From Cellulosilyticum sp. (lineage in GTDB: Bacteria > Bacillota > Clostridia > Lachnospirales > Cellulosilyticaceae): a stretch of DNA of 32,987 bases. The stretch covers positions 1-32,987 of the forward strand of contig SVDC01000030.1 of assembly GCA_015058045.1 (NCBI GenBank). Direction: 5' to 3'. Shown one piece after another: positions 16,823 to 24,995 of the stretch; position 1 is the stretch's first letter, and every line of letters starts with the position of its first letter. The notes under the pieces were generated by a model. That model did not search any database. It was not told the origin of the DNA and saw nothing but the letters and a program-made list of their open reading frames with translations. The position numbers were made by a program, and so were the translations under genes.

Positions 16823-18064
16823 ATGCAACTTAAGGGAAACTGTATCATCGGTCAATCGGGAGGGCCAACAGTTGCCATTAATGCTTCACTTAGTGGCGTA
16901 CTACAAGGTATTTTAGAAAACAAATATTATGATCAAGTTTACGGTATGGTAAATGGTATTGAAGGTTTATTACAAGGTAAATTCTTAAATCTTACAGAGC
17001 TTTTCAAAACACAAGAAGACTTAGATAAACTTACACATACACCAGCTATGTATTTAGGGTCATGTCGTTTTAAACTGCCTACTTGTGAACACTCTGAGGA
17101 TCTTTATGAGGATTTATTTACTTTCTTTGAATCACACAATATCCGTACCTTTTTTTATATAGGTGGAAACGATTCTATGGACACTGTACTTAAGCTATCA
17201 GATTATGCAAAAGCAAATGGTAAAACAATTAATGTTATTGGTATCCCTAAAACAGTGGATAACGACTTACCACTTACTGATCACACACCTGGTTTTGGTA
17301 GCGCTGCAAAATATGTGGCAACTTCTCTTTTAGAAATTGCACATGACACATATATCTATAATGTACCCTCTATTACCATCGTAGAAATCATGGGACGTAA
17401 TGCTGGTTGGCTCACTGCTTCTGCTGTTTTAGCCCGCACTGAGTACTCACCTGCTCCAGATTTAATTTACTTACCAGAAGTCCCATTTAATATGGAGCAA
17501 TTTATTGAAGATGTGAAAGCGATTAAAGCTAAACGACGCAATGTCATTGTTGCTGTATCTGAAGGGATAAGAGACTGCGAAGGTCAATATATTTCTGCTT
17601 CAAGTGGCGCTGTAGATGCTTTTGGTCATAAACAACTTTGTGGCGCAGGTAAAACTTTAGAAAATATCTTAAAAGCAGAACTTGGCTGTAAAGTGCGTTC
17701 TATCGAGCTTAATGTTCTTCAACGCTCTGCCTCTCACATTGCCTCTAAAACAGACCTTGAAGAAGCCGTTTCTATTGGCAAGGCAGCAGCTAAACTTGGT
17801 AATGCAGGTGAAACTGCTAAAATGCTTTGCTATAAGCGTGTATCCGATGCACCTTATGCTATAGAGATTTTTGCTTATGACATTGCCGCTATTGCAAATC
17901 AAGAGAAAAAAGTACCGCTTGATTGGATTACTACACGTGGTAATGATTTAACAGAGAAGGCCATTACTTATCTTCGTCCACTTATCGAAGGAGAAGTTCA
18001 TCTTACTTATGCAAATGGTATTCCAAGCTATTGTAATATTGCACATCTTCATCGTGCACATTAA
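16823..18064 (+). CDS. pfp: Pyrophosphate-dependent 6-phosphofructokinase
   Basis: This 413-residue cytoplasmic enzyme would interconvert fructose 6-phosphate and fructose 1,6-bisphosphate with pyrophosphate as phosphate donor, a reversible glycolytic step. The N-terminal GQSGGPTVAINASL loop binds phosphate. GGNDS (114-118) has Asp where ATP-dependent enzymes have Gly, and PKTVDND (142-148) has the matching Lys; both are marks of the PPi-dependent form. MGRNAGW further on contacts the sugar phosphate. The ATG at 16823 has AAGGAG 7 nt upstream. An in-frame ATG at 16790 coincides with the predicted transcript start and lacks a ribosome-binding site. The gene is monocistronic, with its own promoter and terminator. 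Confidence 0.9.
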   Translation: MQLKGNCIIGQSGGPTVAINASLSGVLQGILENKYYDQVYGMVNGIEGLLQGKFLNLTELFKTQEDLDKLTHTPAMYLGSCRFKLPTCEHSEDLYEDLFTFFESHNIRTFFYIGGNDSMDTVLKLSDYAKANGKTINVIGIPKTVDNDLPLTDHTPGFGSAAKYVATSLLEIAHDTYIYNVPSITIVEIMGRNAGWLTASAVLARTEYSPAPDLIYLPEVPFNMEQFIEDVKAIKAKRRNVIVAVSEGIRDCEGQYISASSGAVDAFGHKQLCGAGKTLENILKAELGCKVRSIELNVLQRSASHIASKTDLEEAVSIGKAAAKLGNAGETAKMLCYKRVSDAPYAIEIFAYDIAAIANQEKKVPLDWITTRGNDLTEKAITYLRPLIEGEVHLTYANGIPSYCNIAHLHRAH

Positions 18065-18071
18065 TTCTTTT

Positions 18072-18109
18072 AAAGCTTAATTTGTTTTTTAACAAATTAA
18101 GCTTTTTTT
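18072..18109 (+). terminator. Intrinsic terminator of the phosphofructokinase gene
   Basis: A perfect 15-bp stem (AAAGCTTAATTTGTT with AACAAATTAAGCTTT), TTTT loop and trailing T-run, 8 nt after the stop codon. Confidence 0.92.
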
Positions 18110-18213
18110 GTTTGAATTGTATACAAGCCTCTAAAAAGACTATATAATGTTAAAAATAAAATTATAAAATATACTATACATTTTAGTCGTCATGTAAAAA
18201 CAGGAGGGTTTAG

Positions 18214-19314
18214 ATGAATATTGGCATCATTGGACTTGGGCTTATCGGAGGCTCTATTGCTAAGTCTATTAAACAAGTTCATGTACAAAATAGTTACATT
18301 ATAGGTTATGATTTAAATAAAGAAGATTTAAAAACTGCTTATGATGAGGGGATGATTGATTCCATTGCTACCAATTTACGCACAAGCTTTTCAAACTGTA
18401 GCGTTATCTTTCTTTGTATTCCCGTAAAACATATAGCAGGTGTTTTAGAAGAACTTTTACCCTATCTACCTAATGACTGTATTATTACAGATGTAGGGAG
18501 TACCAAATATGAACTGGTGAAAGAAATTAATCGCCATGTGGAAAAATCCCCTAAACGTGTATACTATGTAGGGGGACATCCTATGACAGGATCTGAGCGT
18601 TTTGGTTATAGCGCTTCTTCTAGTCATCTCTTTGAAAATGCCTATTATATGCTGACACCACAAGGAGACACGCCTGAGTTTATTCTCTTTATTTTACAAA
18701 AACTCATTGAGCGTATGGGTGGTATTCCACTGGTATTATCTGCTTCTTATCATGATTTTGTCACTGCAAATATTAGCCATTTACCACATATTGTAGCGAG
18801 CTCACTGGTTCATTTAGTGCGTAATAATGATGGTGAAAACGCCTATCTTCATGCACTAGCTGCTGGTGGTTTTAAAGATTTAACACGTATTGCTTCTTCT
18901 AATCCTGATATATGGACAAGTATTTGCTTAAGTAATAAAGAGCAGATTAAAAAGGTTTATGCAAGTTATATTGAAATTCTGCAACACTTTATGGATATTC
19001 TAGAACGCGGTTCAGAAAAAGAACTTTATAGCTATTTTGATACCGCTCGCATTTATCGTAATACCTTTACTGAAGGCGTCTCTAGTGAACTTTCTAAACG
19101 CTATGCGCTTCATGTAGATGCTAAGGATGAACCTGGTATTATTGCTAAAATTACAACCTTGCTTAGTGAAAATCATATTAACATTAAAAACTTAAGCGTC
19201 ATTAGTGACCGTGAATTTGATGTAGGGGTTATTAAGATTTTACTTTCTAATAAAGCTGATTTAATTGCTGCTACAGAAATTCTTTCACAAAACCGCTTTA
19301 CTATTTACTACTAG
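18214..19314 (+). CDS. tyrA: Prephenate dehydrogenase with ACT domain
   Basis: This 366-residue enzyme oxidatively decarboxylates prephenate to 4-hydroxyphenylpyruvate, the branch toward tyrosine. An NAD-binding Rossmann motif GIIGLGLIGGSIA opens the protein. TDVGSTK (near 90) and GGHPMTGSE (near 120) belong to the catalytic domain, whose helical dimer part runs to about residue 285. Residues ~296-366 form an ACT domain (HVDAKDEPGIIAKITTLL), which usually binds the end product tyrosine for feedback control. CAGGAGG lies 8 nt upstream of ATG. A TATAAT-like -10 at 18143-18148 may drive it. aroA starts 18 nt after its stop, forming an aromatic amino acid pair. Confidence 0.93.
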   Translation: MNIGIIGLGLIGGSIAKSIKQVHVQNSYIIGYDLNKEDLKTAYDEGMIDSIATNLRTSFSNCSVIFLCIPVKHIAGVLEELLPYLPNDCIITDVGSTKYELVKEINRHVEKSPKRVYYVGGHPMTGSERFGYSASSSHLFENAYYMLTPQGDTPEFILFILQKLIERMGGIPLVLSASYHDFVTANISHLPHIVASSLVHLVRNNDGENAYLHALAAGGFKDLTRIASSNPDIWTSICLSNKEQIKKVYASYIEILQHFMDILERGSEKELYSYFDTARIYRNTFTEGVSSELSKRYALHVDAKDEPGIIAKITTLLSENHINIKNLSVISDREFDVGVIKILLSNKADLIAATEILSQNRFTIYY

Positions 19315-19332
19315 ACTTATAAGGAGGTCTTT

Positions 19333-20613
19333 ATGCGTATTCAACCCATTCAAAAATTAGAAGGAATTTTTTCTATTCCTTCTGATAAATCTATTTCTCA
19401 CCGTAGTGTCATGTTTGGAAGCCTTGCAAAAGGCACAACACATATTTCCAACTTCCTAATGGGTGATGATTGTCTTTCTACCATTAGCTGCTTTAGAAAA
19501 CTAGGTGTACACATTACGATCGAAGGCGATAAGGTCATTGTAGAAGGTAAAGGACTTCATGGTCTTACAGAGCCAGAAAGCATTTTAGATTGTGGCAATA
19601 GTGGCACCACTGTTCGTCTTATTTCAGGTATTTTAGCTGGGCAAAATTTTAGTACCACTTTAACAGGAGATGCTTCGATTCAAAAACGTCCTATGAAACG
19701 TATCATCAAGCCTCTTTCTGAGATGGGCGCCATTTTAGAAGCTAAGGAAGATAATTTCTGTCCAATGACCATTCATCCCCATACGCTTAAAGGGATTACT
19801 TATCACTCACCAGTGGCTAGTGCCCAAGTAAAATCTTCTATTTTACTGGCAGGTCTTTATGCAGATAGTCCAACAACCGTTGTTGAACCTGCTATTTCTA
19901 GAGACCATACAGAACGCATGCTTTCTGCCTTTGGTGCCACTGTAACAAGAGAAGGAACAGCTGTTACCATCGAGCCTTGCAAAGAGCTTTACGCAACAGA
20001 CATTATTGTACCTGGTGATATTTCATCTGCTGCCTTCTTTATGGTCGCTGGACTCATTACTCCAGGCAGTGAACTTGTGATTCAAAATGTAGGGATAAAT
20101 CCAACAAGACGTGGTATTTTAGATGTACTTCTTGCCATGGGCGGAGATATTACTTGCTTTAATGAAAAAGAAGTTTGCGGCGAACCTGTATGTGATCTGC
20201 GTGTACGCTACTCTAAACTCCATGGTACCACAGTAGAAGGTGATATCATTCCAACCTTAATCGATGAAATTCCAGCTATAGCTGTAGCTGCTTTATTTGC
20301 AGAAGGCAAAACCATCATTAAAGATGCTGCTGAACTTCGTGTAAAAGAATCCGATCGTATTGAAGCCATGTATACAGAACTTAGTAAAATGGGCGCATCC
20401 ATTGTACCAATGCCAGACGGTATGATTATTGAAGGAGGTAAGCCACTTCATGGTGGTGCACTTGAAAGCTATCAAGATCACCGCATTGCTATGTCACTTA
20501 CCATTGCCGCTTGTAATGCAACTTCAGAATCTACCTTAGAACACGCTGAGTGTGTATCTATTTCATTCCCTAACTTCTTTAAGCTTCTTTCTTCTCATAG
20601 TATACACGCTTAA
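19333..20613 (+). CDS. aroA: 3-phosphoshikimate 1-carboxyvinyltransferase (EPSP synthase)
   Basis: This 426-residue enzyme joins shikimate 3-phosphate and phosphoenolpyruvate to make EPSP, step six of the shikimate pathway and the glyphosate target. SDKSISHRSVMFGSLAKG opens the substrate site. The PEP/glyphosate loop reads DCGNSGTTVRLISG, and RPMKRIIKPLSEMGA, LRVKESDRI and DHRIAMSL follow. The GNSGTT..RL form and the RPM..R...PL..MGA block are like the class II enzymes of Firmicutes, many of which tolerate glyphosate; tolerance here is inference. AAGGAGG lies before ATG. It is cotranscribed with tyrA. Confidence 0.95.
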   Translation: MRIQPIQKLEGIFSIPSDKSISHRSVMFGSLAKGTTHISNFLMGDDCLSTISCFRKLGVHITIEGDKVIVEGKGLHGLTEPESILDCGNSGTTVRLISGILAGQNFSTTLTGDASIQKRPMKRIIKPLSEMGAILEAKEDNFCPMTIHPHTLKGITYHSPVASAQVKSSILLAGLYADSPTTVVEPAISRDHTERMLSAFGATVTREGTAVTIEPCKELYATDIIVPGDISSAAFFMVAGLITPGSELVIQNVGINPTRRGILDVLLAMGGDITCFNEKEVCGEPVCDLRVRYSKLHGTTVEGDIIPTLIDEIPAIAVAALFAEGKTIIKDAAELRVKESDRIEAMYTELSKMGASIVPMPDGMIIEGGKPLHGGALESYQDHRIAMSLTIAACNATSESTLEHAECVSISFPNFFKLLSSHSIHA

Positions 20614-20630
20614 TCTTATAAAGCTTAAAA

Positions 20631-20670
20631 AATAGTCCAACTTGGTTTTATACATTTTGGACTATTCTTT
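20631..20670 (+). terminator. Probable terminator of tyrA-aroA
   Basis: A 10-bp stem (AATAGTCCAA with TTGGACTATT) with a 16-nt loop and a weak T-rich tail, 17 nt after the aroA stop. Confidence 0.65.
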
Positions 20671-20735
20671 ATTTTCAATATTTATTTACTAAATTAAACG
20701 AATATGATATTCTGTGGGAGGAAAGGTGGTTGAAT

Positions 20736-21809
20736 ATGAAAAATTATATTTATGGTATTTTTCTTGCCTTTATTTGTTTTATGACCCCTATTTATGCGGA
20801 AATCTCTCCTTTAGTTCAGCCTTCAATTACACTAAATCAATTACCCTATGCACCTATACATGATGCTCAAATCATGAATGGTAGCCTTTATCTCAGTGTT
20901 GAAGATTTAGCTGCACTAACTTACGGTACATATGAATCAACTGATAGTGGCGAAAAACTTACCATCCAAAATCAACAAATAACTTATGTAATGAATGAAT
21001 ACGCCGTTTACATAAGCGGTATTAGAAAATCTATACATAATGTTCCTACAGCTCTTAATGGGGTAACTTATTTACCCATTGAGGTATTAGACCTAATTTC
21101 GTATCCTTATACACTTTCTGAAGATCAATTAAACTTACAAGTCATACCACTATTACCTTATTCCACGGCAATAGACCAACCTACTTCACATCATCTTTTT
21201 AAGACAACTTATAAAGATTTTTCAGAAGTATTGGGAAACATCATGGATGAGGCTAGTTTTAGTAACCTTATTTCTACTGCTAAAACCAATAACTGTTATA
21301 TTAGCTTAATGAATGCAACTTATAAAGACAAGTGTTTCGAAGAACTGACTCAAATCATTAAAAATGATAAAAGACAAGTCAGTGTTCACTTACGTCAACT
21401 AGACTGTAGTAAAAAGACCCCTGTACTCTCTCGTCTTATAACTCTACCTATAAACTATAAAATGAAAACTGATGGACTTCAAATCACAATGGGTGATAAG
21501 ACCACTACTCATTCTCTATTTTGGTCTACCTATTATCCATTTCAAGAAGATCCACTTATGATTGACCTTGAGAAATCTCTTGATGTCATGGTGATGCGTA
21601 ATATCTATGCTTACTATAGGGAACAATACGATTTAAAAGATGATTTAAATACTAGTCCTATTATTACAGTTCAAACGGGCCGTTCTGAACAAATGCGTTA
21701 TCATGTTTACTTAGAGCAAGCAATAGAACACACTGACTATCAAGTGGTGATTTACCGAATGACTACTGGTAGTACCATTCAATACTATATTGATCTTTTA
21801 CGTACATAA
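20736..21809 (+). CDS. Secreted protein with copper amine oxidase-like N-terminal domain
   Basis: This 357-residue protein is exported: a signal peptide (KNYIYGIFLAFICFMTPIYA) ends near residue 22. Residues ~28-135 resemble the copper amine oxidase N-terminal-like domain (a substrate- or wall-associated module in Firmicute surface proteins): ITLNQLP, GSLYLSVEDLAALTYG, YVMNEYAVYISG, NGVTYLPIEVLDLI. This module is not itself an oxidase. The rest (about 140-357) is not recognised. It includes two short Lys/Asp-rich stretches and ends YYIDLLRT. AGGTGG lies 6 nt before ATG 20736; a TTG two codons earlier is a less likely start. It is monocistronic, with a terminator after it. Confidence 0.7.
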   Translation: MKNYIYGIFLAFICFMTPIYAEISPLVQPSITLNQLPYAPIHDAQIMNGSLYLSVEDLAALTYGTYESTDSGEKLTIQNQQITYVMNEYAVYISGIRKSIHNVPTALNGVTYLPIEVLDLISYPYTLSEDQLNLQVIPLLPYSTAIDQPTSHHLFKTTYKDFSEVLGNIMDEASFSNLISTAKTNNCYISLMNATYKDKCFEELTQIIKNDKRQVSVHLRQLDCSKKTPVLSRLITLPINYKMKTDGLQITMGDKTTTHSLFWSTYYPFQEDPLMIDLEKSLDVMVMRNIYAYYREQYDLKDDLNTSPIITVQTGRSEQMRYHVYLEQAIEHTDYQVVIYRMTTGSTIQYYIDLLRT

Positions 21810-21850
21810 GCATTCAATGTTATCTTAATCTATAAAAAACCTATTTTTCG

Positions 21851-21898
21851 GTATTCTAAATATCATTTCGCATGAGTATTTAGAATACTGATTTTTTT
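21851..21898 (+). terminator. Intrinsic terminator
   Basis: A 12-bp stem (GTATTCTAAATA with TATTTAGAATAC), a 14-nt loop and a run of eight Ts, about 40 nt after the secreted protein gene. Confidence 0.88.
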
Positions 21899-21963
21899 TG
21901 TTCGCAAAACCAAGCCTCACATAATATTATATTAATGTAAAATTTTTCAAGAGGACCTTAACT

Positions 21964-23217
21964 ATGAATGAACAAAAATCTTTGATGAATTTATTATTAC
22001 TTTCTACCGCTGCTCTTTCTGGTTACAAAAAGGGAGCGACCAAGCAATATCAACCTAATCCATACAATAGAAGCATGCGTAATGATTCCCCTCAAAATAC
22101 ACAAACTACTCCTTCTTCAAATAATACAACCATGCCATCTAATATGATGAATAATACATCTGCTAATACCTCTACTTCTAATACTAACACCATGCCTCAG
22201 ATGCCTTACATGATTAATACAGATGCCCCCAACGCTCAAGATGCTGCCTATGCTCAGGGTACTAATACTTATAGCAATGGCGCTTACAATAATGGCAGCA
22301 ACTACAATAATAATACTAACTATAACAATGGTAACAACTACAACAATAACAATAACTACAACAATGGTAACAACTACAATAATAACAGCAACTACAACAA
22401 TGGCAGTATGCCTAATAATATGACTAATATGATGCAAACTGCTACTAATGCGCAAATGGGCGTTTCTCCAAGTGCAACTGCTGCTGCTCAAAGTGACTCT
22501 ACTTACCTTCCTGCCTTGTTGGGTGCAATTTATGCAGCAGATGAAGCTATTGGCCTCAATGCTGATTCTACAGGTCCATTTACATTACCACCACTTGAAT
22601 ATGACTACGATGCCTTAGAACCTTATATTAGTGAGGAAACCCTTCGTATACATCATGGTACTTTACATCAAAACTATGTTAATAACCTTAATGCAGCTTT
22701 AGCACGCTATCCAGAATTCTATACCTATACCATCCCCGAAATGCTACTGTTCCCAGACCGCTTACCTAGCGACATTCAGGCTCAAGTCATTCATAATGCA
22801 GGTGGTGTTTACAATCATACCTTAGTTTGGCAGCTCATTGGACCACCTAATAATACACGCCCTACTGGTGAGTTTGCTGATGCGATCAATAGACAATTTG
22901 GCTCTTTTGAAAATCTACAACGTATTTTAATAGAAGCTGGTCGAAGTGTAGAAGGTACTGGTTATGCTTGGCTTACTTTAAACCCTTATGGTAGGCTCAT
23001 TGTTGTAACCACAGAAGAACAACTCACCCCAATTCCACTTCGTACGATTCCAATGCTTCCTATTGATGTTTGGGAACACGCTTATTTTCTCGATTATGCT
23101 GAAGATCGTATGGAACATATCAATCAATTATTTAACTTGATTGACTGGAACCGCGTAGGTGATCGTTATAACGCAGCAATGAATGTTTTAGATAATGTAA
23201 GCGACCTTAATAGCTAG
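21964..23217 (+). CDS. Mn-type superoxide dismutase with Asn/Tyr-rich N-terminal extension
   Basis: This 417-residue protein has a full Fe/Mn superoxide dismutase domain at about residues 205-405, which would convert superoxide to oxygen and hydrogen peroxide. The four metal ligands are present: H230, H285, D368 and H372 (in IHHGTLHQNYVNNLN, VYNHTLVW and DVWEHAY). Gly281 and Gln353 occupy the positions that separate manganese (Gly77/Gln146) from iron enzymes. The N-terminal 200 residues are not enzymatic: 25-100 are rich in Asn, Thr, Met and Pro. Residues ~101-150 are Asn/Tyr/Gly repeats of NYNNG type. There is no signal peptide. Normal SODs are about 200 residues. Low-complexity tails of this kind occur in spore coat proteins, and a coat or exosporium role is my inference. 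AGAGGA precedes ATG. Confidence 0.88.
   Translation: MNEQKSLMNLLLLSTAALSGYKKGATKQYQPNPYNRSMRNDSPQNTQTTPSSNNTTMPSNMMNNTSANTSTSNTNTMPQMPYMINTDAPNAQDAAYAQGTNTYSNGAYNNGSNYNNNTNYNNGNNYNNNNNYNNGNNYNNNSNYNNGSMPNNMTNMMQTATNAQMGVSPSATAAAQSDSTYLPALLGAIYAADEAIGLNADSTGPFTLPPLEYDYDALEPYISEETLRIHHGTLHQNYVNNLNAALARYPEFYTYTIPEMLLFPDRLPSDIQAQVIHNAGGVYNHTLVWQLIGPPNNTRPTGEFADAINRQFGSFENLQRILIEAGRSVEGTGYAWLTLNPYGRLIVVTTEEQLTPIPLRTIPMLPIDVWEHAYFLDYAEDRMEHINQLFNLIDWNRVGDRYNAAMNVLDNVSDLNS
22273..22413 (+). repeat. In-frame AAC/AAT/TAC codon repeat (Asn/Tyr-rich tract)
   Basis: Tandem, imperfect units of AACTACAA(C/T)AATGG(T/C) type encode NYNNG and NYNNN repeats in the SOD N-terminus. Codon third bases vary between units, which argues for selection on the protein. 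It is a likely site of length variation. Confidence 0.85.
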
Positions 23218-23231
23218 TTTTTCTTATCACT

Positions 23232-23272
23232 AAAAAGAAGTGCTATGAATCACCAACATAGCACTCCTTTTT
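23232..23272. terminator. Bidirectional terminator between SOD and a small convergent gene
   Basis: A 16-bp stem with one mismatch (AAAAAGAAGTGCTATG with CATAGCACTCCTTTTT) and a 9-nt loop. T-runs are present on both strands. It overlaps the last codons of the small minus-strand gene ending at 23243. Confidence 0.8.
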
Positions 23273-23551
23273 ATGATATAACTTCCCATCATACTGAAAA
23301 CTTAAACTTTCATTCTCTTCAAATTGAATATGTTTCTCTTGGGGCCATAGAAAATCTACTGCATCACCGTGAATATCATGTTTAACAAGTGCAAATGGAG
23401 AGGTGATTAATCGAACATTCACCATGTCCCCCACCTTAGAAAAAGGTATTTCTGTAAGAACCTTCACACTAGAATCTTCTGGTTTAAAAATAAGTACCTG
23501 TATCCTTTCTATGATAATCGCTTTTGTTAATCTTCTTGACGTTAATCTCAT
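23243..23551 (-). CDS. Small protein of unknown function
   Basis: This 102-residue protein is not recognised. The first 16 residues are basic (MRLTSRRLTKAIIIER). The rest looks like alternating beta-strands, with acidic patches (KPEDSSVK, QFEENESLSF) and a single late cysteine. It has no signal peptide or membrane segment. It is supported as a real gene by AAAGGAG 6 nt before ATG, a perfect TTGACA at 23614-23609 and a terminator at its end. The inverted repeat ATTTCG...CGAAAT (23581-23600) lies where the -10 would be. It converges on the SOD gene. Confidence 0.6.
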   Translation of the reverse strand: MRLTSRRLTKAIIIERIQVLIFKPEDSSVKVLTEIPFSKVGDMVNVRLITSPFALVKHDIHGDAVDFLWPQEKHIQFEENESLSFQYDGKLYHKKECYVGDS

Positions 23552-23654
23552 AGCAATCTCCTTTTATAATTCTAAATCGTATTTCGCAATAACACGAAAT
23601 CGTATTACTGTCAATGTAGATAGGTGTAAACATATTATGCCTATCATTGTGCCC

Positions 23655-23684
23655 TTGTGATTTTCCCCTAAACCATGCTATGAT
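23655..23684 (+). promoter_or_regulatory. Probable promoter of the DEAD-box helicase gene
   Basis: TTGTGA (23655-23660) and TATGAT (23679-23684) with an 18-bp spacer, about 40 bp upstream of the ATG. Confidence 0.55.
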
Positions 23685-23725
23685 AGAAACAATCTTATAA
23701 AGATACGAAAGGTAAAAAAAATACT

Positions 23726-24859
23726 ATGAATTTTAAATCTCTTGGCATCAAACCTGATATGGTACAAACCCTAAAAAAAATGGGTATTGTAGAACCTACC
23801 CCTATTCAGGTTCAAAGTATTCCACTTATTTTAAATAACAAAGATCTTATTGCAAGGGCGCAAACAGGGACCGGTAAAACCTTAGCGTTCTTGCTTCCTA
23901 TACTTGAAAAAATCAACCCTAATCAAAACCAAGTTCAAGCACTGATTTTAACGCCTACTAGAGAACTGGCACTTCAAATTACAGAGATTGCTAAAGCCTT
24001 AGCACCTGTCTATAGCCTTGGTGTGCTTCCTGTTTACGGTGGACAAGATACAGAAGCACAAATTAAAAAATTAAATCGTGGCGTGCATATTGTTGTTGCC
24101 ACACCTGGTCGTCTACTAGACCATATGGGCCGTGGTACCATTAACTTAAGCCAAACAAAATTATTTGTTTTAGATGAAGCAGACCAAATGCTATTAATGG
24201 GCTTTAAAAATGAAGTTGAAATGATTACCAATGCCCTTCCAAAGAAACGCCAAACCATTTGTGTATCTGCTACTTTAGATGCGGGTGTTAAAAAAATGGC
24301 TTATCGCTATACTAAATCACCTGCTAGCGTTTCTATTGAACATACTAAACCTACTTTAGATACCATCCGTCAAGAAGTGGTAGAAACTACAGATCGCCGT
24401 AAACAAGCCAGCCTCTTTAAGGTTTTAGATGAAGACAATCCTTATATGGCGATTATCTTCTGCCGTACAAAACGCCGCGTAGAAGACCTCTATTCCGCTA
24501 TGCACGAGAAAGGCTATAACTGTATTCGTCTGCATAGTGATATTCTTCAATCCAAAAGAGAGCGTATGATGAAAAACTTCCGTAGTGGAGATGTACAATA
24601 CCTAATTGCCACAGATGTCGCTGCTCGTGGGATTGATGTAAGCGGTGTAACTCATGTTTATAATTATGATGCTCCAGAAACACCTGAAAGCTATATTCAC
24701 CGTATTGGTCGTACAGGACGTGCTGGAGAATCTGGCTACACTTGTCTTTTTGTCGCACCAAAAGATGAAGCAGAATTTGGGGCTATTGAAAAAAAACTCA
24801 AGAAATCACTTCCTCGCCGTGAGGTCGTCCTTGAAAATTTCTCAGGAAAAACCAAATAA
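23726..24859 (+). CDS. DEAD-box ATP-dependent RNA helicase
   Basis: This 377-residue cytoplasmic enzyme would unwind RNA duplexes with ATP, in ribosome assembly, RNA decay or cold adaptation. All core motifs are seen in order: Q motif (near 22-29, PTPIQVQSIP), motif I AQTGTGKT, Ia PTRELA, GG, Ib TPGRLLDH, II DEAD (about residue 150), III SAT, IV IIFCRTKR, V ATDVAARGID, VI HRIGRTGRAG. It stops about 30 residues after motif VI, so it is a minimal helicase without the basic or RNA-binding C-terminal extension of CshA or DbpA types. The ribosome-binding site is weak (AAAGGT, 12 nt from ATG). It is monocistronic with a terminator. Confidence 0.93.
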   Translation: MNFKSLGIKPDMVQTLKKMGIVEPTPIQVQSIPLILNNKDLIARAQTGTGKTLAFLLPILEKINPNQNQVQALILTPTRELALQITEIAKALAPVYSLGVLPVYGGQDTEAQIKKLNRGVHIVVATPGRLLDHMGRGTINLSQTKLFVLDEADQMLLMGFKNEVEMITNALPKKRQTICVSATLDAGVKKMAYRYTKSPASVSIEHTKPTLDTIRQEVVETTDRRKQASLFKVLDEDNPYMAIIFCRTKRRVEDLYSAMHEKGYNCIRLHSDILQSKRERMMKNFRSGDVQYLIATDVAARGIDVSGVTHVYNYDAPETPESYIHRIGRTGRAGESGYTCLFVAPKDEAEFGAIEKKLKKSLPRREVVLENFSGKTK

Positions 24860-24874
24860 TAGATGACCCATCTT

Positions 24875-24914
24875 AAAAGCAAATGTTATAAAATTTATAG
24901 TGTTTGCTTTTTTA
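24875..24914 (+). terminator. Intrinsic terminator of the helicase gene
   Basis: Stem AAAAGCAAA with TTTGCTTTT, extended by partly paired inner sequence, and a T-run. It starts 16 nt after the stop. Confidence 0.8.
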
Positions 24915-24995
24915 TTTTGCAGGTTATACTTTACAAGAAATATGTTTTATATAATAATTATTATTAGTTAAATCAAATACAAAGGAGATAAACCC

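Noticed and set aside
22273-22413. CRISPR-like or minisatellite array
   Set aside because: The units are short in-frame codon repeats without spacers, inside a coding region.
22117-22491. 124-codon minus-strand frame rich in Ile and Val
   Set aside because: It is the mirror of the Asn-rich repeat codons of the SOD fusion; there are no start signals.
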